This document shows, in pieces, positions 49,033 to 58,767 of a stretch of DNA of 64,000 bases (positions are counted from its first letter, which is position 1; each line of letters starts with the position of its first letter). The notes beneath the pieces were generated by a model. That model had not been told where the DNA came from and ran no database searches. It was given only the letters and a program-made list of their open reading frames with translations. Location of the stretch: contig CABZJI010000003.1 in the NCBI GenBank assembly GCA_902526045.1, positions 62,001 to 126,000 on the forward strand, in the 5' to 3' direction. The stretch is from an uncultured SAR86 cluster bacterium (lineage in GTDB: Bacteria; Pseudomonadota; Gammaproteobacteria; Magnimaribacterales; AG-339-G14). A program made the position numbers and the translations under genes.

Positions 49033-49754
49033 AAATCATCGAATTCATCAATGAAGTCATCTGGATTAATTTCTCCGTCAGTGATTTCATAGTTTCTGCG
49101 TTGCAAATATGCATCTCTAAAGAATATATATTTATCTCCACTAACGAAATTATCTAGCTCAAGTAAAACAGTTGTTTCATTTAAGATATTCAATCCAGTC
49201 AATAATCCTGATGCAGTTGGATGATCATCAGCTACAGCTAAAGGTGATATAACAGAATCTAAACCTCTAGATAAACCATCCCTAACAGTAGTTGGACCTA
49301 GAAAAGGTAAAACTATATAAGGACCTGGTTCAACTCCCCATTTTCCAAGTGTTTGTCCAAAATCTTCGTTATTCTTACTAAACCCCATTGGAGTAGCAAC
49401 ATCAAAGAGGCCAAAGATTCCAAAAGTTGAATTAAAAATAAATCTTCCAAAATCATTTAAAGCTTTTGAAAAATTTTCTTGCATAACATTATTCAATCCT
49501 GACTTAACATCATTAATATTTTCAAAAAAGTCTGTTACTCGCTCTCTCACGAAAGGCGGAGTTGCCTCAACATATGCTCCAGTGACAGGCTCGATTAAGT
49601 CTTCGATTACCTTTTCGTTGAATTCATGAACTTTTCGATTTTGTTCTTCATAAGGATCTATGGAATTGATCAACTCAGGAGAGACGGCGCATCCTATAAA
49701 AACAAAGAAAAATGCTAAAATAGCACTTAACCTTTTGATATACAGATTAAACAT
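49029..49754 (-). CDS. mlaA: MlaA/VacJ family lipoprotein
   Basis: Lipobox FIGC, DPYEEQNRKVHEFNEKV, FGIFGLFDVATPMGFSKNNEDFGQTLGKWGVEPGPYIVLPFLGPTTVRDG. Confidence 0.92.
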   Translation of the reverse strand: MFNLYIKRLSAILAFFFVFIGCAVSPELINSIDPYEEQNRKVHEFNEKVIEDLIEPVTGAYVEATPPFVRERVTDFFENINDVKSGLNNVMQENFSKALNDFGRFIFNSTFGIFGLFDVATPMGFSKNNEDFGQTLGKWGVEPGPYIVLPFLGPTTVRDGLSRGLDSVISPLAVADDHPTASGLLTGLNILNETTVLLELDNFVSGDKYIFFRDAYLQRRNYEITDGEINPDDFIDEFDDF

Positions 49755-49765
49755 TTCGTAAGCAT

Positions 49766-51418
49766 ATGCCTCTGCCTGAAAAAAACAACCGCGTAATTGT
49801 TACGAGTGCTTTGCCCTATGCTAATGGTGACTTACACATTGGGCATCTTTTGGAGCATCTACAAACAGACATATGGGTGAGGTTGCTTAGAGCAAACAAT
49901 ATTACTTGTCATTATGTTTGTGCGAGCGATGCTCATGGCACTCCCATCATGCTGAAGGCAAGGGAACTAGAAACAGAACCTGAAAAAATGGTTGAAGAAT
50001 TTAGGTCTTCGCATATCAGAGACTTACGATCTTTCAATATTTCTCACGACAATTTTTATACGACTCATAGTGATGAAAATAAGTACTTCAGCGAATTAAT
50101 TTACATCAGAGCAAAAGAATCTGGATTTATCGAAAATAAACAGATCGATCAATTATATGACGAAAAAGCAGGATTATTTCTTTCAGACAGGTATGTCAAA
50201 GGTACTTGCCCAAAATGCTCAGCTGAAAACCAATACGGTGATAATTGTGAAGTCTGTGGTGCAAAATATGAAGCTGCGGAACTGATCAACCCAGTATCGA
50301 CAATCAGCGGTGAAAAACCCAAAGTAAAAACTAGTGAGCATGTTTTTTTTAAACTATCAAAATTAGAATCTAATGTGGCAAATTGGATGAGAGCCACGCC
50401 TCTTCAGGATGCAGTTAAAAATAAACTTGAGGAGTGGTTCCAGCAAGGCCTCAAAGATTGGGATATTAGTAGAGATTCGCCATATTTTGGATTTGAAATC
50501 CCTGATATGCCTGATAAGTACTTTTATGTCTGGCTAGACGCTCCTATAGGATACATAGCCAGCCTTGAAAATTATTTAAGATCAAATGATAAGGAATCTG
50601 CAGAAGAAATTTGGTCAGAAAATGTGAATACAGAAATTTATCATTTTATTGGAAAGGATATAATGAATTTCCATGCCTTGTTTTGGCCTGCATTACTTGA
50701 AACGTCTAATTTTAAAAAGCCATCAAATGTTTTTGTTCATGGTTTCCTAAGTTTAAACGGAGCAAAAATGTCCAAATCAAGAGGTAATTTCTTAAGTATG
50801 AAAGATTTCATAGAAATACTTGATGCTGACTACATAAGATATTACTTAGCATCAAAGTTATCTCCTTCAATTGACGATATTGATCTGAATTATGATGACT
50901 TTCAAAAGAAAGTTAATTCTGATTTAGTAGGAAAATTTGTGAATATTGCTAGCAGATCAGCCGGATTTCTAAAAAAGAATGATAATCAGATAGGAAATAA
51001 TATCGATAATGTATTCTACGAAAAATTTATTTCATCCAAAAAGGAAATCACAAATCTTTTTGCAGATCTTGAGTACTCGAAAGCAATCAAGGAAATCATG
51101 AAGTTAGCTGATTCTGCAAATACCTATGTGGATGAAAAAAAACCTTGGATTTTAGCTAAGGATGAGAAAAATAAGGAAGAAGTTATCAAAATTGCCAGTA
51201 CAACAGTAAATTTATTTAGAGTTATTAACGCTTATCTCAAAATAGTTATTCCAGATACTTGTTCTAAAGGAGAAAGCTTTCTTAATGAGATAATCAGCTC
51301 CATTGATGATATTGATGATCCGTTAACAGATCACAAATTAAATTCATTTTCTCCTATCCTTCATAGATTAGATGATGAAAAATTAGAAGCACTTATTCAA
51401 AGAGGTTCAAATGGATGA
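49766..51418 (+). CDS. metG: Methionyl-tRNA synthetase (catalytic plus anticodon domain)
   Basis: [41 protein letters not shown] zinc knuckle, AKMSKSRGN. Confidence 0.95.
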   Translation: MPLPEKNNRVIVTSALPYANGDLHIGHLLEHLQTDIWVRLLRANNITCHYVCASDAHGTPIMLKARELETEPEKMVEEFRSSHIRDLRSFNISHDNFYTTHSDENKYFSELIYIRAKESGFIENKQIDQLYDEKAGLFLSDRYVKGTCPKCSAENQYGDNCEVCGAKYEAAELINPVSTISGEKPKVKTSEHVFFKLSKLESNVANWMRATPLQDAVKNKLEEWFQQGLKDWDISRDSPYFGFEIPDMPDKYFYVWLDAPIGYIASLENYLRSNDKESAEEIWSENVNTEIYHFIGKDIMNFHALFWPALLETSNFKKPSNVFVHGFLSLNGAKMSKSRGNFLSMKDFIEILDADYIRYYLASKLSPSIDDIDLNYDDFQKKVNSDLVGKFVNIASRSAGFLKKNDNQIGNNIDNVFYEKFISSKKEITNLFADLEYSKAIKEIMKLADSANTYVDEKKPWILAKDEKNKEEVIKIASTTVNLFRVINAYLKIVIPDTCSKGESFLNEIISSIDDIDDPLTDHKLNSFSPILHRLDDEKLEALIQRGSNG

Positions 51419-51743
51419 AATTTCTATTGAAGATTTTATAAAAATAGATCTGAGGGTTGCTGAGATCAAAAACGCTGAAAACGTGGAAGATGCAGACAAG
51501 CTTCTAAAAATAGTTCTAGACCTAGGAGACTTAGGAGAAAGAACAGTATTTGCAGGAATTAAAAAATACTATGATCCAGAAAAATTAATAGGTCTAAAAA
51601 TTATATGTGTAGCTAATTTAAAGCCTAGGAAGATGCGATTTGGAGTATCTGAGGGTATGATTCTTGCAGCAAGTAGTGATGAAGAAGGTGTATTTATACT
51701 TCATCCTGATCAAGGAGCAAAACCAGGCATGAGAGTGAGTTAA
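51411..51743 (+). CDS. Stand-alone tRNA-binding (Trbp111/EMAP-II-like) domain corresponding to MetG C-terminus
   Basis: [34 protein letters not shown]...[22 protein letters not shown]; own ATG overlapping metG stop by 8 nt in +1 frame. Confidence 0.93.
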   Translation: MDEISIEDFIKIDLRVAEIKNAENVEDADKLLKIVLDLGDLGERTVFAGIKKYYDPEKLIGLKIICVANLKPRKMRFGVSEGMILAASSDEEGVFILHPDQGAKPGMRVS

Positions 51744-52777
51744 TGAGTAAGAGTATTGAAACGGATATTTTAATTATTGGAGCAGGTCCAGTAGGACTCT
51801 TTACTGTTTTCGAGGCAGGATTATTGGGTCTTAGTTGTCATCTTGTAGATAACCTAGACAAGATAGGCGGTCAATGCATTGAACTTTATCCTGAAAAACC
51901 TATTTACGACATTCCTGGGGTGCCGAATCAAACCGGCAAAGAACATATAGATTCACTTTTAAAACAAATAGAACCATTTGATTATAAAGTGCATTTAAAT
52001 CAAAGAGTAGATAAAATCGAACAGTCAGGAGATTATTGGATTGCCGAAACAACTGATGGAATATCCTTTAAAACATTAAATATTTTCATAGCAGCTGGCG
52101 CCGGTTCTTTTGAACCGAGAAAGCCACCTGTTGAATCTCCGGATAAATTTTTAGGCAAAGGTATAGATTATGCAGTCAGAAGCATTGATAAGTACAAAGA
52201 TAAAGATATTGTTATTTTTGGCGGTGGAGATAGTGCATTAGATTGGTCAGTTGAATTAGCAAATAAAGCAAAGTCAATAAAACTAGTCCACAGAAGAGAT
52301 GATTTTAGAGGTGCTGAACATACCGAAAATAAAATGCGGGATTTTGTTTCAAGTGGCGAAATAGAATTAAAAATACCTTTCGTCATAAAATCAATTGTTG
52401 GAAATAAATCTTTCGAAGGAGTAGAAATCATGAATTTTGAAACTAAGGAGACAGAAATTATCAATTGCGATGAAGCATTATTTTTCTTTGGTTTGAGTAA
52501 ACAACTTGGACCAATAAATGATTGGGAGATTGACTTAATTGAGAGGAAAGTTCAGGTAGATACTGAAAAATTTGAAACCAACCAAAGAGGTATATTCGCC
52601 GTTGGTGATATCAATACATATCCTGGGAAATTAGACTTAATTCTTTGTGGATTTCATGAAACTACTTTAGCTGTTCAAGAAGCCTTCAAAAGAATAAACC
52701 CTGGTCAAAGAGTTCCTTTTGGTTACACAACCTCAAATAAAGGTTTACAGGAAAAATTAAAAGTTTCTGGATCATGA
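51743..52777 (+). CDS. Ferredoxin/flavodoxin-NADP+ reductase (thioredoxin-reductase-like)
   Basis: IIGAGPVGLFTVFEAGLLGLSCHLVDNLDKIGGQCIELYPEKPIYDIPG; GGGDSALDW; no CxxC redox centre. Confidence 0.9.
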   Translation: MSKSIETDILIIGAGPVGLFTVFEAGLLGLSCHLVDNLDKIGGQCIELYPEKPIYDIPGVPNQTGKEHIDSLLKQIEPFDYKVHLNQRVDKIEQSGDYWIAETTDGISFKTLNIFIAAGAGSFEPRKPPVESPDKFLGKGIDYAVRSIDKYKDKDIVIFGGGDSALDWSVELANKAKSIKLVHRRDDFRGAEHTENKMRDFVSSGEIELKIPFVIKSIVGNKSFEGVEIMNFETKETEIINCDEALFFFGLSKQLGPINDWEIDLIERKVQVDTEKFETNQRGIFAVGDINTYPGKLDLILCGFHETTLAVQEAFKRINPGQRVPFGYTTSNKGLQEKLKVSGS

Positions 52778-53670
52778 ATGCAATTTTATTTCCTGGTCAG
52801 GGAGTTCAAGCTGTGGGCATGATGGACAGCTTATTCACTTCAAGCAATGAAGCTAAAGACTTATTCATCAAAGCTTCTGATGCTATTGAAATTGATCTCA
52901 TTGAATTAGTTACAGATGACTCTAAAAATTTAATAGATTTAACTGAATACTCTCAACCAATTATTCTCGCTTCTAGCATTGCCCTTGCAAATCATTTTAC
53001 TGATAAAAATAATTTTAATTTCTCTGCAGGATTATCTCTTGGTGAATATTCTGCCTTGGTGTATTCAGAGTGTTTAGATTTTTTAGATGCAATAAAGCTA
53101 GTTCACATCAGAGGTAAACTCATGCAAAATTCCGTAGCGCCTGGTGAGGCCAAAATGCTAGTTATTATGGGGATGAATCATCATGATATTCAATTGTTAA
53201 TCAAAGAGCTTTCCCGTGGTGGATGCAGAGTAAATTTGTCAACGGATACTGCCGATGGAATGGGTGTTCTTGCTGGAGAAACAGAAAATATAGAGAAGTG
53301 TAAAGCCTTGCTTGAAAGCAAAGAAATAAGAAGAGTCAAAACGCAATATGTAAACATGTCAGTTCCATCACATTGTTATTTATTAAAAGATGCACAAGAA
53401 AAGTTGGCTTCTGAACTAGAAAAAATAGAATTCAGAGAACCAAGAGTTCCGATAATATCTAATTTTACTGCGCTCCCAACTTCCGATATAAATGAAATTA
53501 AAAATAATTTGATCAATCAACTGTGTGAAACTGTAAGGTGGAGAGAAACTTTAAATTTTCTGAATGAAAGTAAAGTTTTAAGTATTACGGATTCAGGTCC
53601 AGGAAAGACAATAATTGGAATGGCTAGGAAATTTAAAGAAATGGAGAAATTAGCTTTAATTGATTCTTAA
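52774..53670 (+). CDS. fabD: Malonyl-CoA:ACP transacylase (FabD-like)
   Basis: LFPGQGVQAVGM, AGLSLGEYSALVYS, VPSHCYLL; 4-nt overlap with upstream reductase. Confidence 0.85.
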   Translation: MNAILFPGQGVQAVGMMDSLFTSSNEAKDLFIKASDAIEIDLIELVTDDSKNLIDLTEYSQPIILASSIALANHFTDKNNFNFSAGLSLGEYSALVYSECLDFLDAIKLVHIRGKLMQNSVAPGEAKMLVIMGMNHHDIQLLIKELSRGGCRVNLSTDTADGMGVLAGETENIEKCKALLESKEIRRVKTQYVNMSVPSHCYLLKDAQEKLASELEKIEFREPRVPIISNFTALPTSDINEIKNNLINQLCETVRWRETLNFLNESKVLSITDSGPGKTIIGMARKFKEMEKLALIDS

Positions 53671-54854
53671 TTATGTCTGTTTTTCAATCTCAACGATTTA
53701 ATCTTTATATAACCTTCGGCATCTTTCTGATTAAAGTCGCCTTTCTCATCAAAGCTAGCTAAATCTGACTTGTATAAAGATTTGTCACTTCTTCTGCTTA
53801 AAATAATCACATTACCCTTTTTAACTAAAATCTTTATCTGTCCCTGAACATTTTCTGAAAGATTATCAATGAGACTTTGTATTGCATGTCTTTCAGGGGC
53901 CCACCACAAACCGTCATAAATTAAACTAGAATATTTACTTATAAGTTCGTCTTTAGTTTTTATTGAATCTCCATCCATGCATATTGATTCTATAGCTCTC
54001 CTTGCTTTAAGTAAGATTGAGCCTCCCGGTGTCTCGTAACAACCTCTTGACTTCATTCCGGTAGATCTTGATTCAACAATATCTAGTCTGCCAATCCCGT
54101 TTCTTGAACCAATATCATTTAACTTTGTTAATAGTTCTGCTGGGGTAAGCTTTTCATCATTTATGGCAATAGGGTCTCCGTTTTCAAACTCTAAAGAAAA
54201 TTCTTCCCCTGAATCAGGTGCTTCATCAAGCGACTTTGTATTACGCCACATGCTTTCAGGCGGTACGGCTGTTATATCTTCTAAAACACCCCCTTCATAG
54301 GAAACATGTAATAAATTTTCATCGGTTGAAAAAGGTGGTTCATCTTTACTACCATCTTCAACAGGTAGTTGATTTTCGTTACAGTATTTAATTAAATCTT
54401 TCCTCGATACTAGGTTCCATTCACGCCAAGGACTTATGATTTTTAGTTCGGGATCTAATCCGTAAATACCTAATTCAAATCTAATCTGATCATTTCCTTT
54501 ACCTGTAGCCCCATGAGATATAAATTGAGCGCCCTCTTCTCTAGCAATCTCAACTAGTCTTTTAGCGATTAAGGGTCTAGCAATTGAGGTACCTAAAAGA
54601 TATTCTCCTTCGTAGATAGCATTTCCTCTAAACATCGGAAAAACATAATTTTTTACAAAATCATCTTTGAGATCCTCAACTATTGAGTGTGAGGCACCTG
54701 CCTGTGATGCTCTTATTTTCACGTCATCTCTTAAGTCGTTTTGACCCAGATCAGCGGTATAAGTAATAACTTCGGCATCATAGTTTTCTTGCAGCCATTT
54801 AAGGATAACGGTTGTATCTAATCCGCCAGAGTAAGCTAGTATTATTTTATTCAT
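53667..54854 (-). CDS. argG: Argininosuccinate synthase
   Basis: KIILAYSGGLDTTVILKWLQENYDAEVITYTADLGQ, GATGKGNDQIRFELG. Confidence 0.95.
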   Translation of the reverse strand: MNKIILAYSGGLDTTVILKWLQENYDAEVITYTADLGQNDLRDDVKIRASQAGASHSIVEDLKDDFVKNYVFPMFRGNAIYEGEYLLGTSIARPLIAKRLVEIAREEGAQFISHGATGKGNDQIRFELGIYGLDPELKIISPWREWNLVSRKDLIKYCNENQLPVEDGSKDEPPFSTDENLLHVSYEGGVLEDITAVPPESMWRNTKSLDEAPDSGEEFSLEFENGDPIAINDEKLTPAELLTKLNDIGSRNGIGRLDIVESRSTGMKSRGCYETPGGSILLKARRAIESICMDGDSIKTKDELISKYSSLIYDGLWWAPERHAIQSLIDNLSENVQGQIKILVKKGNVIILSRRSDKSLYKSDLASFDEKGDFNQKDAEGYIKIKSLRLKNRHN

Positions 54855-55050
54855 TTACAAAAAATTTCTGTGGATTATATCTTTAAACATATTGGCTTTG
54901 TAAATCATTATGAAAAACATTTCATTTTCAGGATCTTTGTATTTCCAGCAAAAAGTTTCTAATAAAAATGATTATCAATTCCCATCTATTTCTCATCAAG
55001 AGTTTTAGTTTAATTAATTGATATAGTTTTAAAAAATAGAGGTAATAAAA

Positions 55051-55491
55051 ATGGAAAATAAAAATTTTAATACCAAAGAGGTATGCGTAATATTGAATGA
55101 AATTATGGAGTATGAACTATCCGGAGTAGTGAGATACACGCACTCATCTTTGATGGTAACTGGACCACATAGATTGCCCATAGTTGATTTCTTAAAAGAA
55201 CAAGCAAGTGAGTCACTGCAACATGCTCAACAAGCCGGAGAATTACTTACAGGTTTAGACGGACATCCCAGTCAAAAGATTGCCAATATAGTTGAAACTA
55301 ACAATCATTCAATAAAAGATATCTTAGAGGAGAGTCTTGAGCATGAGATGCATGCCTTGAATCTTTATAAAAAGTTATTGACTAAAGTCGAAGGTGAATC
55401 AATATACCTTGAAGAATATACTAGAGACCTGATTGGTCAGGAAGAACAACACCAGTTAGAACTTAGAAAAATGCTTAAGGACTTTAGTTAA
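55051..55491 (+). CDS. Ferritin-like/bacterioferritin family protein
   Basis: LNEIMEYELSGVVRYTHSSLMV, EQASESLQHAQQAGELL, LIGQEEQHQLELRKML metal-ligand Glu/His pattern. Confidence 0.8.
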   Translation: MENKNFNTKEVCVILNEIMEYELSGVVRYTHSSLMVTGPHRLPIVDFLKEQASESLQHAQQAGELLTGLDGHPSQKIANIVETNNHSIKDILEESLEHEMHALNLYKKLLTKVEGESIYLEEYTRDLIGQEEQHQLELRKMLKDFS

Positions 55492-55608
55492 TTGCTTATG
55501 CTTTTGTGTTAATTACCATATTGTATTTATAATCAATAGCTATAATAAGTTTTCTTATTGATCCTACTTTGCCTTTTAGCTTTGAGGAATCAATAAAGAG
55601 GAGTTGTT

Positions 55609-56565
55609 ATGAAAATTATATTTCCTATTTTAATTCTAATTCTTTATTCCTGCGGTGGCGGCGGTGGCTCTTCAATGGGCTCAAACTCTTATGGAACATC
55701 GAATTCAAACTCAAGTTCATCTTCAAGTTCAAGCTCTTCAACCAGCCAAACTTCCTCGACTGCTTTGAGTGTTAGCGTTATGAGTGTTACAACAGGAGGA
55801 GATTCGGGGGGTGACTACGGTGGATCTTACGGTTCTTCCAGTTCATCATCTGATTCGATCTCTGTTATTCAGATTGAAAATGCAGATCAAGAACTTAATA
55901 TGGGTGGTAATGCAACTTCAAGTAAAAAAACTGTGTACGCATACTCTGAAGATTTTGATGATTACGCGACATATGAAGGGACGTCTTGGCCAAGAGTTAG
56001 ATTTTCGGAATCTCTTATCCAAACCAGCGCATCCGTAACTGCAAATGTTTCTAAACTTCCATCTAAGACTTCAGATGGAATAACAAGCACTGATGTAATT
56101 GGAATTAATTACAGACCAGCTTATCAATGCATGGTGGATATGACTGATTCAGAAGCTGGATGTTCAGATGATAATTGGAGATTGTTTTTATCCGACGGAA
56201 AAGTAGACCTAAAAGATGTTGATTCATTGCCTGAAGTTGATCAGACTTTTGTCGTTACAGTTCAGAGTACTGCAAGCGGAAACAAATATTATATTGATGG
56301 AGTTGAAGCAGACAATATCACTCTTGAAAAAGGCAAAACTTATGCATTTAGCCTTGGTGATGCTTATTCTAGCCATCCTATGAGATTATCTATTTCTCAA
56401 GATGGTATTCATTCATCAAAACCAGAGTTTATAAAAGGTGTGCAATCTTCTACTTCAAATAAAACCATTCTATTCACAGTTCCACAAAATGCCCCTGCGA
56501 AGCTTTACTATTTTTGTTACATACATTCTGGAATGGCAAACGAAGCAGAAATAACTATCAATTAA
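55609..56565 (+). CDS. Ser-rich lipoprotein with cupredoxin-like C-terminal domain
   Basis: Lipobox LYSC followed by GGGGGSS and poly-Ser linkers; C-terminal SSHPMRLS...YYFCYIHSGMANEAEITI (His...Cys-x2-His-x2-Met). Confidence 0.72.
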   Translation: MKIIFPILILILYSCGGGGGSSMGSNSYGTSNSNSSSSSSSSSSTSQTSSTALSVSVMSVTTGGDSGGDYGGSYGSSSSSSDSISVIQIENADQELNMGGNATSSKKTVYAYSEDFDDYATYEGTSWPRVRFSESLIQTSASVTANVSKLPSKTSDGITSTDVIGINYRPAYQCMVDMTDSEAGCSDDNWRLFLSDGKVDLKDVDSLPEVDQTFVVTVQSTASGNKYYIDGVEADNITLEKGKTYAFSLGDAYSSHPMRLSISQDGIHSSKPEFIKGVQSSTSNKTILFTVPQNAPAKLYYFCYIHSGMANEAEITIN

Positions 56566-56568
56566 ATC

Positions 56569-56952
56569 ATGTCTTCCCTTGGTGTTATATCTGGAATCAT
56601 ATCGGGCATGATTTTGTTTCAAACATCTGTGGTTGCTCCAATTGTCTTTACAATTTTGGATGCTGAAAGTGCGTCGAAATTCTTAAGAAAAATATTTCCA
56701 AGATTTTTTCTGATAATTCTTTTGTTTGGTGTTCTATGTCTTTCTATATCTCTGTTCTTAAAAGATACTCAGGGCATTGTAGTTTCATCTGTAACTATTA
56801 CATCGATGTCCATATCCTATTTGGTTGTTCCTGCTACAAATAAAGCTAGAGATGATAAAAGATCAAATACCTTTAGAAGACTTCATACACTTACAGTGGT
56901 GTTAACACTAATTACTTTGTTGGCTAATTTGAGTTGGCTGTTGCCTATTTAA
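56569..56952 (+). CDS. Small integral membrane protein (DUF4149-like)
   Basis: 127 aa, four hydrophobic segments, ARDDKRSNTFRRLHTLTVVLTLITLLANL. Confidence 0.6.
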   Translation: MSSLGVISGIISGMILFQTSVVAPIVFTILDAESASKFLRKIFPRFFLIILLFGVLCLSISLFLKDTQGIVVSSVTITSMSISYLVVPATNKARDDKRSNTFRRLHTLTVVLTLITLLANLSWLLPI

Positions 56953-57263
56953 AGCTCTACAGAATCTATCAATTCTTTCAATTCACCGCTTTGATACATT
57001 TCCATCATGATATCACTGCCGCCAACTAATTCTCCATTTACAAATAATTGAGGAAAAGTTGGCCATTCAGATACAGATGGAAGCTCTTGCCTTATCTCAG
57101 GATTGTTTAAAATATCGACAAAAGAGAATTCTTTCCCACATGCCATAAGAATTTGGGTTGCTCTCTGCGAGAACCCACACTGCGGTTTGTCAGGAGAACC
57201 TTTCATGTATATCAAGATTTTATTTTCAGAAATCTGATTATTTATTTTTTCAATCGTATTCAC
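56949..57263 (-). CDS. grxD: Monothiol glutaredoxin, Grx4-like
   Basis: MKGSPDKPQCGFSQRATQIL, WPTFPQLFVNGELVGGSDI. Confidence 0.94.
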   Translation of the reverse strand: MNTIEKINNQISENKILIYMKGSPDKPQCGFSQRATQILMACGKEFSFVDILNNPEIRQELPSVSEWPTFPQLFVNGELVGGSDIMMEMYQSGELKELIDSVEL

Positions 57264-57268
57264 ATTGA

Positions 57269-58000
57269 TTATTTTAACACTTCAAGATATCTCTGGGTCG
57301 TTTCTTTGATTCCATAGATCAAACAATCAGATATATATGCCTGTCCGATAGAAACTTCTTTTATTTCTCCACAATCTAGAAGATAAGGAAGATTCTCTAG
57401 GTTCAAATCATGGCCGGCGTTAAGATCCAAATTTAATTCATTTGCAAATTCTATAACAGACCTGTAAGTGTCTTTTGTTGATTGACTGTTAAAAAATGCT
57501 GCATATGGTCCTGTATAAAGTTCAACCCTATCCACCCCAATATCTTTGGCACGTTTTAACTGCTCAATATCTGGATCAATAAATATGCTCGACCTAATAT
57601 TAAGAGATTTTAATGTCTTAACAATTTTTTCTAATTCTGGATTTGGTTTGCTTAAATTAAATCCATGATCCGAAGTTTTTTGCATGGTATCGTCAGGAAC
57701 TAAAGTTGCCTGATCTGGCTGATAGAAGTTAATCAATTCCATATAACCAGGATAATCTTCATTTGACTGCTCAAAGGGATTTCCTTCAATATTAAATTCA
57801 ATATTGTTTGGTATGATCTTCTTAATTTCAGCTACGTCGTTTGGTGTTATATGTCTAAGATCAGGTCTGGGGTGAACTGTTATTCCATGACAACCTGAAT
57901 CTATGATTTTATTTGTCATATCTACCAAGTTAGGAATATCTCCATCTCTGGCATTTCTTAGCCAGGCTATTTTGTTTACATTGATACTTAAATTTGTCAT
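57269..58000 (-). CDS. pdxJ: Pyridoxine 5'-phosphate synthase
   Basis: LSINVNKIAWLRNARDGDIPNLVDM, GITVHPRPDLRHI, LNAGHDLNLENL. Confidence 0.94.
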   Translation of the reverse strand: MTNLSINVNKIAWLRNARDGDIPNLVDMTNKIIDSGCHGITVHPRPDLRHITPNDVAEIKKIIPNNIEFNIEGNPFEQSNEDYPGYMELINFYQPDQATLVPDDTMQKTSDHGFNLSKPNPELEKIVKTLKSLNIRSSIFIDPDIEQLKRAKDIGVDRVELYTGPYAAFFNSQSTKDTYRSVIEFANELNLDLNAGHDLNLENLPYLLDCGEIKEVSIGQAYISDCLIYGIKETTQRYLEVLK

Positions 58001-58761
58001 AAAAAAAGTGTTAAGGATCCATCATAAAATAGTTTGCAGCCTGCGAGCAAAGTACAAAAATATCCGATTTTATAAAACCAATCTTGTCCAATTTTATCAA
58101 CAAGATAAGCTCCAAAATAAACGCCAAGAGGAGCTAATGGCAGTAACAACAGCGAAGTATATATATTTTCAAAATTCATTTCGCCTAAATATGCATACGG
58201 AAAGATTTTAAATATATTGATTAATAAATAAAAAAGACCGGCCGTTGCAACGTACATAGTTCGATCTAACCTCATTGGAAGAAGATAAAAACTCAATGGC
58301 AACCCACCGGCATGAATTGAAAAACTAGTAAAGCCTGAAAGGCTTGGCCAAAAAAACGAAGAAAATTTAGATGGCTCCTTGGGTTTATCTGAATCTTTGC
58401 GTAAGTAATAATCCAAACAAAAAATGATAGCCATTAAACCAATGATAATTCTTATGTGATCATTGGTTAGATAACTAAATGTCAAAGTACCTATTAATAC
58501 TCCGATAAAAGCAAGCGGGATAATAAATTTTATAATTTCAAAATTCCATTTGAACCTATATCGCCAAACAGTGACGCAATCCATAAAGATCAAAGGTATC
58601 AGTAGAATTGCTACAGCCTGAAAAGGAGGTACAAAAAAGGACATAACGGGAATTGCTAAAAGAGAACCAAAAGATCCTGCACCGATGAATCCTCCTTTTC
58701 CCATTCCATGAAGGAAAACAGAAATGATTGCTACCACATAAAACAATGGATCCAGAATCAT
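57997..58761 (-). CDS. TauE/SafE-family (sulfite exporter) membrane protein
   Basis: GKGGFIGAGSFGSLLAIPVMSFFVPPFQAVAILLIPLIFMD, GGLPLSFYLLPM. Confidence 0.85.
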   Translation of the reverse strand: MILDPLFYVVAIISVFLHGMGKGGFIGAGSFGSLLAIPVMSFFVPPFQAVAILLIPLIFMDCVTVWRYRFKWNFEIIKFIIPLAFIGVLIGTLTFSYLTNDHIRIIIGLMAIIFCLDYYLRKDSDKPKEPSKFSSFFWPSLSGFTSFSIHAGGLPLSFYLLPMRLDRTMYVATAGLFYLLINIFKIFPYAYLGEMNFENIYTSLLLLPLAPLGVYFGAYLVDKIGQDWFYKIGYFCTLLAGCKLFYDGSLTLFL

Positions 58762-58767
58762 TTTCTT

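Noticed and set aside
55784-56038. 84-aa ORF in an alternative frame of the Ser-rich lipoprotein
   Set aside because: Composition-driven frame, no start context, and the lipoprotein frame is complete.
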